Origin: an uncultured Alphaproteobacteria bacterium
Lineage (GTDB): Bacteria > Pseudomonadota > Alphaproteobacteria > RF32 > CAG-239
Assembly: GCA_934229625.1 (NCBI GenBank)
Contig: CAKQDU010000001.1
Location: 62,001 to 126,000, forward strand
Direction of reading: 5' to 3'
Length of the DNA stretch: 64,000 nt
A model generated the notes under the pieces. It made no database searches, was not told where the DNA came from, and worked only from the letters and a program-made list of their open reading frames with translations. Each line of letters begins with the position of its first letter. Position 1 is the stretch's first letter. Position numbers and translations under genes: made by a program. Positions 42,527 to 49,813 of this stretch are shown here, in pieces.

Positions 42527-44320
42527 ATGTATAAGTTTTTGATTTTTTTGAGTGCTTTATGGTGGTGCAACGCGGCAATGGCGGCGGAAATTCCGGCGTA
42601 TGACGAGGCGTGGCTTAAATTGTTGCATTATCATAAAACGCTCGGCGGCTATCGTGGTTTGGTAGAAAATCAGGATTTTTATATAAGTCCGGACGGACGG
42701 GAAAATCCCATTGCAGAATTTGAGGCGGAAATTAAGGCTTTTGCTGATGGAGCAGAAAAGTGCCGTTTTCCGGCAAGATTCAATTATTTGAAACAGTTGG
42801 GAAAAGTGCAGGGTGATTTAAAAAATTGCAATGATTATCAGCAATTTATGCAAGATGTGCGTCCGAATGGTATTACTATTTTGTTTACCAATGCTTATAT
42901 GAGTAATCCGGCTTCGTTGTTCGGTCATACGCTGGTGCGTATAGATACGGCGCGCAAAGGGACGCAAATGTTAGCGCACGGTTCAAATTTTGGGGCGGAT
43001 TCCGGAACAGAACACGGTGTTATGTTCGCACTCAAAGGCTTATTCGGCGGATATCTTGGAGTATATAGCGTCAGTCCGTATTGGGAAATAATAAATACCT
43101 ACAATAATATCGAAAATAGAGATATTTGGGAATATAATCTTAATTTAACAGATGAAGAAAAACAAAAGTTTGTCGACCATCTTTACGAAATGCGGCAAGC
43201 CAAAATCCGCTACTATTTTTTAAGTAAAAACTGCTCGTATCTGATTTTGGAATTACTGGAGGCGGTGCGCCCGAGTTTGGAGCTGACCAGACAATATCCG
43301 GCGTGGGTAATTCCGTTGGATACGCTCAAAACAATCAATAACGAGCCGAATTTGGTTAAGTCACAAAACTATCGTCCGGCGCGCTATACGCAAATTCAAA
43401 ATTTGATAAAAGCAATGAATAAGCAACAATATGCCGCATTTTTGCGCGGTATAAAAGAATATGATTTTACGGCGGAAAATTTATCAGATGAGGAAAAATC
43501 AGCTGTTTATGAGGCGATTTATCAATATTTTCAATATGAATACACCGCTGGAAATATGCCGCTGAAAGAATATCGAAAGGCTAGTTTCGGCGTGTTGCGC
43601 AAACGCAGCGCTTTGCCGATTGGGGAAAAAGTTCAGCCAGTTGGTGAAAATCCGGCGTTGTCGCACGATTCTATGCAAATATCATTCAGCGGCGGGGCGG
43701 AACGCCATAAAAGCTTTGAAGAAGTGGAAATCCGTCCGGCTTATACGGCGTTGACAGATAGCAGTTTCGGATTGGTTAAAGGGGCGGAAATCAGCGTGAT
43801 GTCCAGCAAATGGCGCTATTATAACCAATCTCACAAAACTGTTTTGCAAAATTTTGCGCCGATAAAAATTAAATCCTTAGTGCCGGCGGGCAGGGTGTTT
43901 GACCCGATTTCTTATGCCATCGGTGCGGAAATTAAACGCGATTATAATCCGCAGAATTATGATGAAGGTTATGTCGGTTACGGCTATGGCGGAGTAGGTA
44001 AAACCATTGCGTTTCCGGCAAATATTTGGCTTTATGGTTTGCTGAAAGTTAACGGTGCGTACGGCGGTTTTATTCCGCACAACAGCTGGGGCGGATTGGC
44101 GCCGGAAATTGGAATTTTAAAAGATTTTGGCGCGGTGCGGCTGCATTTTAACGCCGAAAAAACATGGGCTACCCGTAAATTCGGCGACAGGCTGATTTAT
44201 AAAGCTGCCGCTTCGCTAGGTATAACGGATAATTTATCGCTGGAAATCGGCTATGAGGGAAGTCACAATATTGGCCGCAACAGCGAAAGCTGGCAGCTTT
44301 GGCTGCAAAAAAGCTTCTGA
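42527..44320 (+). CDS. DUF4105 (Lnb N-terminal-like) exported protein with barrel-like C-terminus
   Basis: A 597-residue protein with a signal peptide (residues 1-20) and a DUF4105 domain over about residues 80-290 (ILFTNAYMSNPASLFGHTLV, AHGSNFGADSGTEHGVMFA, FFLSKNCSYLILELLEAVRP). The Cys and His of the NCSYL and GHT motifs resemble an NlpC/P60-like catalytic pair. The C-terminal 250 residues look like an outer-membrane beta-barrel ending in Phe. It would be a periplasmic or outer-membrane hydrolase. The start lies straight after a terminator and lacks a good Shine-Dalgarno sequence; the signal peptide supports 42527. Confidence 0.87.
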   Translation: MYKFLIFLSALWWCNAAMAAEIPAYDEAWLKLLHYHKTLGGYRGLVENQDFYISPDGRENPIAEFEAEIKAFADGAEKCRFPARFNYLKQLGKVQGDLKNCNDYQQFMQDVRPNGITILFTNAYMSNPASLFGHTLVRIDTARKGTQMLAHGSNFGADSGTEHGVMFALKGLFGGYLGVYSVSPYWEIINTYNNIENRDIWEYNLNLTDEEKQKFVDHLYEMRQAKIRYYFLSKNCSYLILELLEAVRPSLELTRQYPAWVIPLDTLKTINNEPNLVKSQNYRPARYTQIQNLIKAMNKQQYAAFLRGIKEYDFTAENLSDEEKSAVYEAIYQYFQYEYTAGNMPLKEYRKASFGVLRKRSALPIGEKVQPVGENPALSHDSMQISFSGGAERHKSFEEVEIRPAYTALTDSSFGLVKGAEISVMSSKWRYYNQSHKTVLQNFAPIKIKSLVPAGRVFDPISYAIGAEIKRDYNPQNYDEGYVGYGYGGVGKTIAFPANIWLYGLLKVNGAYGGFIPHNSWGGLAPEIGILKDFGAVRLHFNAEKTWATRKFGDRLIYKAAASLGITDNLSLEIGYEGSHNIGRNSESWQLWLQKSF

Positions 44321-44326
44321 AATTTC

Positions 44327-44400
44327 TTGACAAAAATTACAAAATAGGATAAATAAAAGACATAATTTTATTTTTATGTGTAACTTAAATTATTTGGCTT
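44327..44400 (+). promoter_or_regulatory. Orphan-gene control module K
   Basis: TTGACA at 44327, TAAATA at 44350 (17-nt spacer). Mini-ORF from ATG at 44376 (Met-Cys-Asn-Leu...) runs past the main ATG (44401, 25 nt downstream) to 44417 in another frame. Confidence 0.75.
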
Positions 44401-44871
44401 ATGAATTTTTATCGTAATTTTATGGCTAAGCATGAGGAAAAAATTTCCGGCTTTGAAGTTCTTTTAATGCTTGTTATTACCGCATTTTTAGGAGAAATGT
44501 TTATTTTTTCCTTGTCTGTGGCGGATAGAACATCTAGCTTGGTTCTTTTTGTGATGCTTGTTTTAAGCTTGGCGTCTGTTCATTACTTTTGGGTGTTTTT
44601 GGCAGACTATAAACAGTTTGGCAAGGATATTGATGAGGCCTGTAAGCAAGCAGAAAAGAAATGGGGCGAGGCTAAGAAAAAATTTGAAAAAGAAAAGGAT
44701 GCTGAATTTAGGATTGCATTTAGAAAAATTAAGCTGGATGTGGTTAAGTTTTGTATCTGTTTTCTGCCCGTAGGTTTGCTCGGGTATAAAGTTGACTGGT
44801 TGCCGATTTTTCATAATGTAAATGAATGGCTGAATGTACTGAGCAATATCTTTGTTGGAATTTTAAACTAA
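44401..44871 (+). CDS. Polytopic orphan protein, family 3
   Basis: A 156-residue protein with three membrane helices (residues about 20-39, 47-65 and 117-134) and a charged cytosolic loop between the second and third (ACKQAEKKWGEAKKKFEKEK). It is a paralogue of the 47750 product, with shared VADRTSSLVLFVML, VFLADYKQF, EKKWGEAKKKFEKEK and KVDWLPIFHN segments. It opens the second orphan cluster just downstream of the DUF4105 stop. Function unknown. Confidence 0.8.
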   Translation: MNFYRNFMAKHEEKISGFEVLLMLVITAFLGEMFIFSLSVADRTSSLVLFVMLVLSLASVHYFWVFLADYKQFGKDIDEACKQAEKKWGEAKKKFEKEKDAEFRIAFRKIKLDVVKFCICFLPVGLLGYKVDWLPIFHNVNEWLNVLSNIFVGILN

Positions 44872-44875
44872 ATTT

Positions 44876-44913
44876 AAAAACTGCGGAGATATAACAATTT
44901 CCGCGTTTTTTTA
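44876..44913 (+). terminator. Terminator after the first family-3 gene
   Basis: AACTGCGGA pairs with TCCGCGTT around an AT-rich loop, followed by seven T. Confidence 0.8.
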
Positions 44914-44922
44914 TTTTAAAAC

Positions 44923-44995
44923 TTGACAAAATATCAAAATATCTTAGAGTAACTGACATAGTTTTATTTTTATGTATAATTTAAATTATTAAGGT
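44923..44995 (+). promoter_or_regulatory. Orphan-gene control module L
   Basis: TTGACA at 44923, TAGAGT at 44945. Mini-ORF ATG TAT AAT TTA AAT TAT TAA at 44972-44992, 24 nt before the main ATG at 44996. Confidence 0.75.
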
Positions 44996-45439
44996 ATGAA
45001 AAATGTTTTATATGTTTTATTTGTTGGATGGCTTATATATTTAGGCATTCCTATGCTGTTTGTCACAAAATTTGGCATTATAGCATTGTTTATTTTTTCT
45101 TTTTGTCTTTCGATGTTTATCGTTAGGCTAATTAAAAATAATGAAAAGTACGAGCTGTATTCGGATATTTATGATAAAATAGAAGCTGCTCGAACTGATT
45201 GTATAGATTCAGAAACAAAGATTAAGGAAATTTTGGACGAATATAATCTTAATATTGACGCATTTAAAATTGTCGGTTTGGAAATATTGAACAGAAAGTC
45301 GGAGGCGCGTACTGCTTCTGTAGATAATGAACATGCGATTCTATATACTTTGTTACTTGGGTCGTTATTTGTATTTCCGGCTATGATTGATGAGCCTTTT
45401 ACGATTATAAATAAATTTTGGGAATCTGTGATATTTTAG
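44996..45439 (+). CDS. Membrane protein, family 4
   Basis: A 147-residue protein with two close N-terminal helices (residues 4-21 and 27-47), a cytosolic helical part (YELYSDIYDKIEAARTDCID, ILDEYNLNI), and a C-terminal hydrophobic helix (residues 118-135) ending NKFWESVIF. It is a paralogue of the 47176 product, which shares YELYSxxYDK, KIL.xYNLxI and the FW..xI end. Nothing suggests an enzymatic role. Function unknown. Confidence 0.8.
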   Translation: MKNVLYVLFVGWLIYLGIPMLFVTKFGIIALFIFSFCLSMFIVRLIKNNEKYELYSDIYDKIEAARTDCIDSETKIKEILDEYNLNIDAFKIVGLEILNRKSEARTASVDNEHAILYTLLLGSLFVFPAMIDEPFTIINKFWESVIF

Positions 45440-45505
45440 AACAGAGTGATAAAAAACGTGAAAGCGATAAAGTTTTTGCCGTTTTTATATATAAATCCAT
45501 GCAGA

Positions 45506-45547
45506 AAAGAGAGATTTATCAGTTTGGCTGAAAAATCTCTTTTTTTG
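45506..45547 (+). terminator. Terminator after the first family-4 gene
   Basis: AGAGATTT-A-TCAG pairs with CTGA-A-AAATCTCT around TTTGG and is followed by seven T. Confidence 0.92.
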
Positions 45548-45557
45548 TGCAATTATC

Positions 45558-45634
45558 TTGACAAAAAAACAAAGATATGTTTAATATAAAATGAATTTTG
45601 TATATTTATGTTTAATTTTTAATTCTTTTTTATT
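45558..45634 (+). promoter_or_regulatory. Orphan-gene control module M
   Basis: TTGACA at 45558, TAATAT at 45582. Mini-ORF ATG TTT AAT TTT TAA at 45608-45622, 27 nt before the main ATG. Confidence 0.8.
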
Positions 45635-46276
45635 ATGATTGTAAATATTAATGCAAGTGCTGATAGTCCTGTTTATTTTGAGCTGAACGAAGCTGATGAA
45701 ATTGTTATCGTCGGTGACAAAAAGGATGAGCTACTACGTTATTATATGGGTAAAAGTTTAAATGGACCTGAAATAAAACATCCAACAAGACCGAAATTGT
45801 GTGTTGATGACTGTAAGGATTGGCATATTATCGTTACATTTAGATGCACTCAGAATGTTATGGTTAATGGTCTAGTTGCCGAGTTAACTAATGATATTGT
45901 AGTTCATGGTTTAGTTGCTGAGGTAATTAAGGAGTGTTTAAAAAAAGGTTCTTCATTTGATTACAAAGATGAAAATTTGCATTTTGTGGATGAACAAATA
46001 CAGTTAAAAAGTAAGGTTGATATTCTTGAAAGATGTGTTAGACGTCTCGCAAAAATGCAAAATAAGGTTAATACTATAGAAGGTCATATTGCTGGTTTTG
46101 CGCAAATGCAAAATAGAATTAACACACTTGAAAACTGTGTGAAACGTCTTGCGCAAATGCTTAATAAGGTTAATACTAACAGACGCTCTATTGCAGGTAA
46201 TATTGATATTCTTGCACGTAAACTCAAGGATATTGAAGATGACCGTAATCACGCATACGATGATTGGCAGAGTTAA
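45635..46276 (+). CDS. Orphan protein, family 5, with extended coiled coil
   Basis: A 213-residue paralogue of the 18838 product. The N-terminal beta-rich head (MIVNINASADSPVYFELNEA) and AEVIKECLKKG are shared. It has an internal repeat in the middle (MVNGLVAEL, then VHGLVAEV) and a much longer coiled tail made of about three repeats of a LxxCVxRLAxMxNKVNT-type unit. It ends with the same RKLKDIEDDRNHAYDDW tail. Length variation of the coil by repeat gain is likely. Function unknown. Confidence 0.8.
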   Translation: MIVNINASADSPVYFELNEADEIVIVGDKKDELLRYYMGKSLNGPEIKHPTRPKLCVDDCKDWHIIVTFRCTQNVMVNGLVAELTNDIVVHGLVAEVIKECLKKGSSFDYKDENLHFVDEQIQLKSKVDILERCVRRLAKMQNKVNTIEGHIAGFAQMQNRINTLENCVKRLAQMLNKVNTNRRSIAGNIDILARKLKDIEDDRNHAYDDWQS

Positions 46277-46336
46277 ATTTGATAATGAGCCTTATTATAA
46301 CTAATAGCTTTTTACCATGTATTTATCTAAATTCAA

Positions 46337-46375
46337 AGAAACTGTGAAGTCATTATGATTTCACAGTTTTTTTTG
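46337..46375 (+). terminator. Terminator after the second family-5 gene
   Basis: AAACTGTGAA-G-TCA pairs with TGA-T-TTCACAGTTT around TTA, then eight T. The same hairpin and the following promoter occur again at 47629. Confidence 0.93.
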
Positions 46376-46385
46376 TTTAAAATGA

Positions 46386-46461
46386 TTGACAAAAATTAAA
46401 AGCATCGCTAAACTAAATACATAATTTTATATTTATGTTTAATTTTTAATTCTTTTTTATT
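46386..46461 (+). promoter_or_regulatory. Orphan-gene control module N
   Basis: TTGACA at 46386, TAAACT at 46409 (17-nt spacer). Mini-ORF ATG TTT AAT TTT TAA at 46435-46449, 27 nt before the main ATG. Confidence 0.82.
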
Positions 46462-47043
46462 ATGAGTGCAGAATTTTGGAATTATGTTACAAATCATCAT
46501 TTGGATGTTTTTGTATTTGTTGCAATGTGTGTAATGTTTTTTTCATGTCTGCTGTTAACAATTTTATTTTTTGTTTTTAAACAAAATTATAAATGCAAGC
46601 AGCAGGAAACGGAAGGTAAACTTCTTGAGGCAGAGCGCAAGCAGCAAGAAGCGGAAAGCAAACTTCTTGAGGCAGAACGCAAGCAGCAAGAAATCAACCA
46701 GCAGTTTCAACAAGCCAGGAAAAAACTTTTTGAGTCTGAAAAACTTCGCTTTAGCATGGTCGGAATTCCCGGAGATGAATATTGGAAAAGCGCCATTTCT
46801 AAATACGAAATATTTAGAACGTATGACGATTTTAACGATGAAAGCAAAATGAAGCGCCAAGCTATCGCTCTCCAAATTTTTAAAATGCCGAACAAAGAGT
46901 TTACAAAGGCTGAATTGTACAAACAATTTAAGCAGTTGTATAAGGACTATATTGGCATTTTGCCTGGTTATGATGTCATGAAGCCTGCCAAAGAATATAT
47001 ATTGAAATCTATTTATACCGAATTGTACTTTAGTGTAAGTTAA
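46462..47043 (+). CDS. Membrane-anchored protein with degenerate J-like C-terminus (family 1), intact
   Basis: A 193-residue protein with one membrane helix (residues 14-39), a coiled coil with two near-identical 14-residue units (KLLEAERKQQEAES), and the family-1 C-terminal domain (IALQIFKMPNKEFTKAELYK, then QFKQLYKDYIGILPGYD). It starts MSAEFWNYVT, like the frameshifted 16418 gene, and serves as its intact reference. The J-domain HPD is replaced by IGILPG. Function unknown. Confidence 0.82.
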   Translation: MSAEFWNYVTNHHLDVFVFVAMCVMFFSCLLLTILFFVFKQNYKCKQQETEGKLLEAERKQQEAESKLLEAERKQQEINQQFQQARKKLFESEKLRFSMVGIPGDEYWKSAISKYEIFRTYDDFNDESKMKRQAIALQIFKMPNKEFTKAELYKQFKQLYKDYIGILPGYDVMKPAKEYILKSIYTELYFSVS

Positions 47044-47092
47044 TACATTACTTAATAGATATTACCCCGAATTTACAGGTGAATATCTATAG

Positions 47093-47116
47093 AAAAGCCA
47101 ACTTTCAGGCTTTTTC
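47093..47116 (+). terminator. Weak terminator after the intact family-1 gene
   Basis: AAAAGCC pairs with GGCTTTTT around an 8-nt loop. A second imperfect hairpin (ATAGATATT with AATATCTAT) lies just before it. Confidence 0.65.
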
Positions 47117-47175
47117 TTATTGCTGCAATACGTTATATTGATTTTCAATAGTTCTCATTTTAAATTATTAAGCGC

Positions 47176-47622
47176 ATGAAAAAGTATGTATATGTTTTTG
47201 GTATCTTATGGTTAATAGCTATAGGTGTACCATTATTATTTAATCCAACCATTGCTTTAGGAGTTGTGTTTTTTCTATCGTGCATCGGCGTTCCATTTTG
47301 GGCATCAGAATTTGAAAAAATTGAAAAATATGAGCTTTATTCTGAAGTGTATGATAAGTTATATGCTATTAAGGAAGAAAATTTTGATGTATATTATAAG
47401 ACTCAAAAAATTTTAGCTTCATATAATCTTGATATTTGGACTAAGAATGCTTTAAATATCGTTAAATCTAAAAGAGATGCTGCTTTTGAGGAGTGTCAGG
47501 AAAATTATGTAACTTTTAGATTTTCGCCTATAGTTATAATAATATGGTTTATGTTACCATTGTTTGGAAATGAGGCTCCTTTTGAAGTGGTTTGGGGATT
47601 TTGGAAGACAATGATACTTTAA
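47176..47622 (+). CDS. Membrane protein, family 4, duplicate
   Basis: A 148-residue paralogue of the 44996 product: two N-terminal helices, the YELYSEVYDKLYAIKEENFD segment, KILASYNLDI, a C-terminal helix and an FWKTMIL end. The upstream gap has TTTTAAATTATTAAGC before the ATG, like module L, but lacks a clear TTGACA promoter and a mini-ORF. It may rely on a weaker promoter (TTGATT near 47137) or read-through. Function unknown. Confidence 0.78.
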   Translation: MKKYVYVFGILWLIAIGVPLLFNPTIALGVVFFLSCIGVPFWASEFEKIEKYELYSEVYDKLYAIKEENFDVYYKTQKILASYNLDIWTKNALNIVKSKRDAAFEECQENYVTFRFSPIVIIIWFMLPLFGNEAPFEVVWGFWKTMIL

Positions 47623-47628
47623 TGATAA

Positions 47629-47668
47629 AAAAACTGTGAAGTCATTATGATTTCACAGTTTTTTTGTT
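47629..47668 (+). terminator. Terminator after the second family-4 gene
   Basis: Same hairpin as at 46337 (AAACTGTGAA...TTCACAGTTT), with the following GTTTAAAATGATTGACA spacer also the same. Confidence 0.93.
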
Positions 47669-47676
47669 TAAAATGA

Positions 47677-47749
47677 TTGACAAAAATTAAAAATATTACT
47701 AAACTAAACGCATAATTTTATTTTTATGTTTTACTCAAATTATTAGCTT
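47677..47749 (+). promoter_or_regulatory. Orphan-gene control module P
   Basis: TTGACA at 47677, TAAACT at 47700 (17-nt spacer). Mini-ORF ATG TTT TAC TCA AAT TAT TAG at 47726-47746, 24 nt before the main ATG at 47750. Confidence 0.8.
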
Positions 47750-48232
47750 ATGATTTTGAATGAGATTAACAACTATGAGGAAAAAATTGCAAAAGAAGAA
47801 AAATACTCTGAATTTGCGTTTTTTGTAGGTGTGATTTATGTAATGTTTTTTGGCTTTGCATTTATTCATTCCCTGTCTTCAGCGGATAAAACTTCAAGTT
47901 TTGTTTTATTTGCAATGCTGATTTTAGGACTGTTGTCTATCTATTGGTTTTCAGTATTTTTGGCGGATAATAAGAAATTTGCTAAAGAAGTATTTAAAGC
48001 TTGGAGACAAAGTGAAAAAATGTGGGGAGATGCTAAAGAAAAGTTTGACAAAGAAAAAAATGCCGAATTTGAAATTATGAGTAAAAAAGTTAAGGGCAAT
48101 ATTGTTAAATTTGGAATTTTCTTTTTCTCTACTGCCTTGTTGAGTTTAAAAGTTGATTGGCTGACTGTTTTCCATAATATGGCAGAATGGCTGCATAATT
48201 TAGGAGCTATCTTTGTTGGAATTTTCAGCTAG
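47750..48232 (+). CDS. Polytopic orphan protein, family 3, duplicate
   Basis: A 160-residue paralogue of the 44401 product with three helices (residues about 24-42, 52-70 and 121-138). Shared segments are SADKTSSFVLFAML, VFLADNKKF, SEKMWGDAKEKFDKEKNAEF and KVDWLTVFHN. It closes the second orphan cluster, so the cluster reads family 3, 4, 5, 1, 4, 3. Function unknown. Confidence 0.8.
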   Translation: MILNEINNYEEKIAKEEKYSEFAFFVGVIYVMFFGFAFIHSLSSADKTSSFVLFAMLILGLLSIYWFSVFLADNKKFAKEVFKAWRQSEKMWGDAKEKFDKEKNAEFEIMSKKVKGNIVKFGIFFFSTALLSLKVDWLTVFHNMAEWLHNLGAIFVGIFS

Positions 48233-48236
48233 ATTC

Positions 48237-48275
48237 AAAAAAACAGTGAAATCGTTAGGACTTCACTGTTTTTTT
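48237..48275. terminator. Bidirectional terminator between orphan cluster 2 and def
   Basis: AAAAAACAGTGAA pairs with TTCACTGTTTTTT, with T runs on both strands. It serves the 47750 gene and, on the other strand, def. Confidence 0.93.
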
Positions 48276-48276
48276 G

Positions 48277-48819
48277 TTATTTCTTTTGTTCAGCTTCTCT
48301 GGCTTTGTCTTCATAGTATTTATCTAGTTTTTTTAAAAGCCTGCTGCGTTTTAGGCGGCTCAAGTGGTCAATGTATAAAATGCCATCCAGATGGTCTATT
48401 TCATGCTGCAAGATAATAGCTAAAAAATCATCAGCCAAAATCTCTTGTTCTTTGCCGTTATAGTCAACATAGCGCACACGGACTTTTTCGTGACGCTCCA
48501 CATCGGCGCTTTGATTTGGCAGGGAAAGACACCCCTCGCAAAACAGCACAGTTTCTTCCGATTTCCAGATAATTTCAGGATTTACTAAATACATCGGGCG
48601 GCGAGCAGATAAATCTTCATCGCTTGGGTTAGGGTCTATCACAATCACACGCTTATCCGAACCGACTTGCGGAGCAGCCAAGCCAACACCCTTGTCGGCA
48701 TACATTGTTTCCAGCATATCGTCTAAAAAGCGGCGCATTTCATCGTCAACTTTTTCTACCTTACGGCATTTTTGCCGCAAAACATCATCAGGATAAGTAT
48801 ATAATTTCAAAACAGCCAT
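48277..48819 (-). CDS. def: Peptide deformylase
   Basis: Def removes the formyl group from nascent proteins. The 180 residues contain the three metal-site motifs: GVGLAAPQ at 44-51, EGCLS at 95-99 and HEIDH at 139-143. The C-terminus is slightly extended and charged (DKYYEDKAREAEQKK). It is the last gene of a run from the hydrogenase through murF, nrdR and nusB, ending at a bidirectional terminator. Confidence 0.97.
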   Translation of the reverse strand: MAVLKLYTYPDDVLRQKCRKVEKVDDEMRRFLDDMLETMYADKGVGLAAPQVGSDKRVIVIDPNPSDEDLSARRPMYLVNPEIIWKSEETVLFCEGCLSLPNQSADVERHEKVRVRYVDYNGKEQEILADDFLAIILQHEIDHLDGILYIDHLSRLKRSRLLKKLDKYYEDKAREAEQKK

Positions 48820-48834
48820 TTTATTCCTTCTTTT

Positions 48835-49323
48835 CTAATTCCTAACCGCGTGGGCAATTTGGTCGAGTAGGGCATTTACCATTTTCGGCTCATTTTTTGT
48901 AAAGAAAGCATACGCCAAATCAACGTATTCTTGAATAAGAACTTTAGTATCTACCGAAGTGTTTGCCGTTAATTCATAAACAGCCGTCAAAAGCAAAGCC
49001 TGCATAATACCGTTCATGCGGTCATACGACCATTCGCCGCGCAGATAGGCGTTAAGAGATTTTTCCAAATCCTCTTTGCGAGATTGAATGCCGCGCACCA
49101 ATTTTTCAAAATATTCTTTATCAATCGGGCCGACTTCTACCATATTTTCTTTATCTTCGCTTTCGCTGTCATCAATCACAAAACGACCGACTTTTCCTTG
49201 CACAAAATCTTGAATAACCTCGTCAACCGGCAGCTGACTAAAGGCAATCATATAATTTGCCTGTACGGCGGCCAAACGAGCGCCTGATTTCATTTTGATT
49301 TTTTCTGAAACAAATTTAGACAT
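48835..49323 (-). CDS. nusB: Transcription antitermination factor NusB
   Basis: NusB binds boxA RNA with NusE in rRNA antitermination complexes. The 162-residue protein has the all-helical NusB pattern: SGARLAAVQANYMIAFSQ at the start, RGEWSYDRMNGIMQALLLTAVYEL, and INEYVDLA-type IQEYVDLAYAFFT near the end. It begins 2 nt after nrdR, the widespread nrdR-(ribH)-nusB order but without a riboflavin gene between. The loop with SESEDKEN is a little longer than usual. Confidence 0.94.
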   Translation of the reverse strand: MSKFVSEKIKMKSGARLAAVQANYMIAFSQLPVDEVIQDFVQGKVGRFVIDDSESEDKENMVEVGPIDKEYFEKLVRGIQSRKEDLEKSLNAYLRGEWSYDRMNGIMQALLLTAVYELTANTSVDTKVLIQEYVDLAYAFFTKNEPKMVNALLDQIAHAVRN

Positions 49324-49324
49324 T

Positions 49325-49813
49325 TTAGTTTTCCTTAATAAGTTTAGTGTCTTCGTGATTGGTTAATTTTTCTATTGTGGCGACAAAATCTTCTAAGTCT
49401 TGCAAGGTTCGAAAATCCTTGTAAACAGAGGCAAAACGGATATAGGCTATATTATCCAAATTAGCCAACACTTCCATAACGCTTTGTCCTATCTGTTCCG
49501 TAGATATTTCAGCTTCGCCGGAGCTTTCAAACTTACGCTGTAAAGAGGTAACGATTTTTTCCACTCTTTCGGCAGAAATAGGACGTTTGCGAACGGCGAG
49601 GGCAATAGAACGCTCAAGCTTGTCGCGGTCAAATTCCGTTCGGTCGCCGTTACGCTTGACGACAATAAGCTCTCTTAGCTGCACACGTTCAAATGTGGTA
49701 AAACGAGAGCCGCATTCCGGACATTCACGGCGGCGGCGCACCGAAGTATTGTCTTCGGTGTTGCGAGAATCTTTTACTTGTGTTTCTTCACAGCCGCAAA
49801 AAGGACATTTCAT
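49325..49813 (-). CDS. nrdR: Transcriptional repressor NrdR
   Basis: NrdR represses ribonucleotide reductase genes in response to ATP/dATP. The 162-residue protein has the zinc ribbon (CPFCGCEETQVKDSR, then CPECGSRFTTFE) and an ATP-cone (VVKRNGDRTEFDRDKL, then FASVYKDF). It starts directly at the murF stop and runs into nusB, so it is part of the same operon. Anaerobic reductase genes are a likely target given the lifestyle; that is inference. Confidence 0.97.
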   Translation of the reverse strand: MKCPFCGCEETQVKDSRNTEDNTSVRRRRECPECGSRFTTFERVQLRELIVVKRNGDRTEFDRDKLERSIALAVRKRPISAERVEKIVTSLQRKFESSGEAEISTEQIGQSVMEVLANLDNIAYIRFASVYKDFRTLQDLEDFVATIEKLTNHEDTKLIKEN

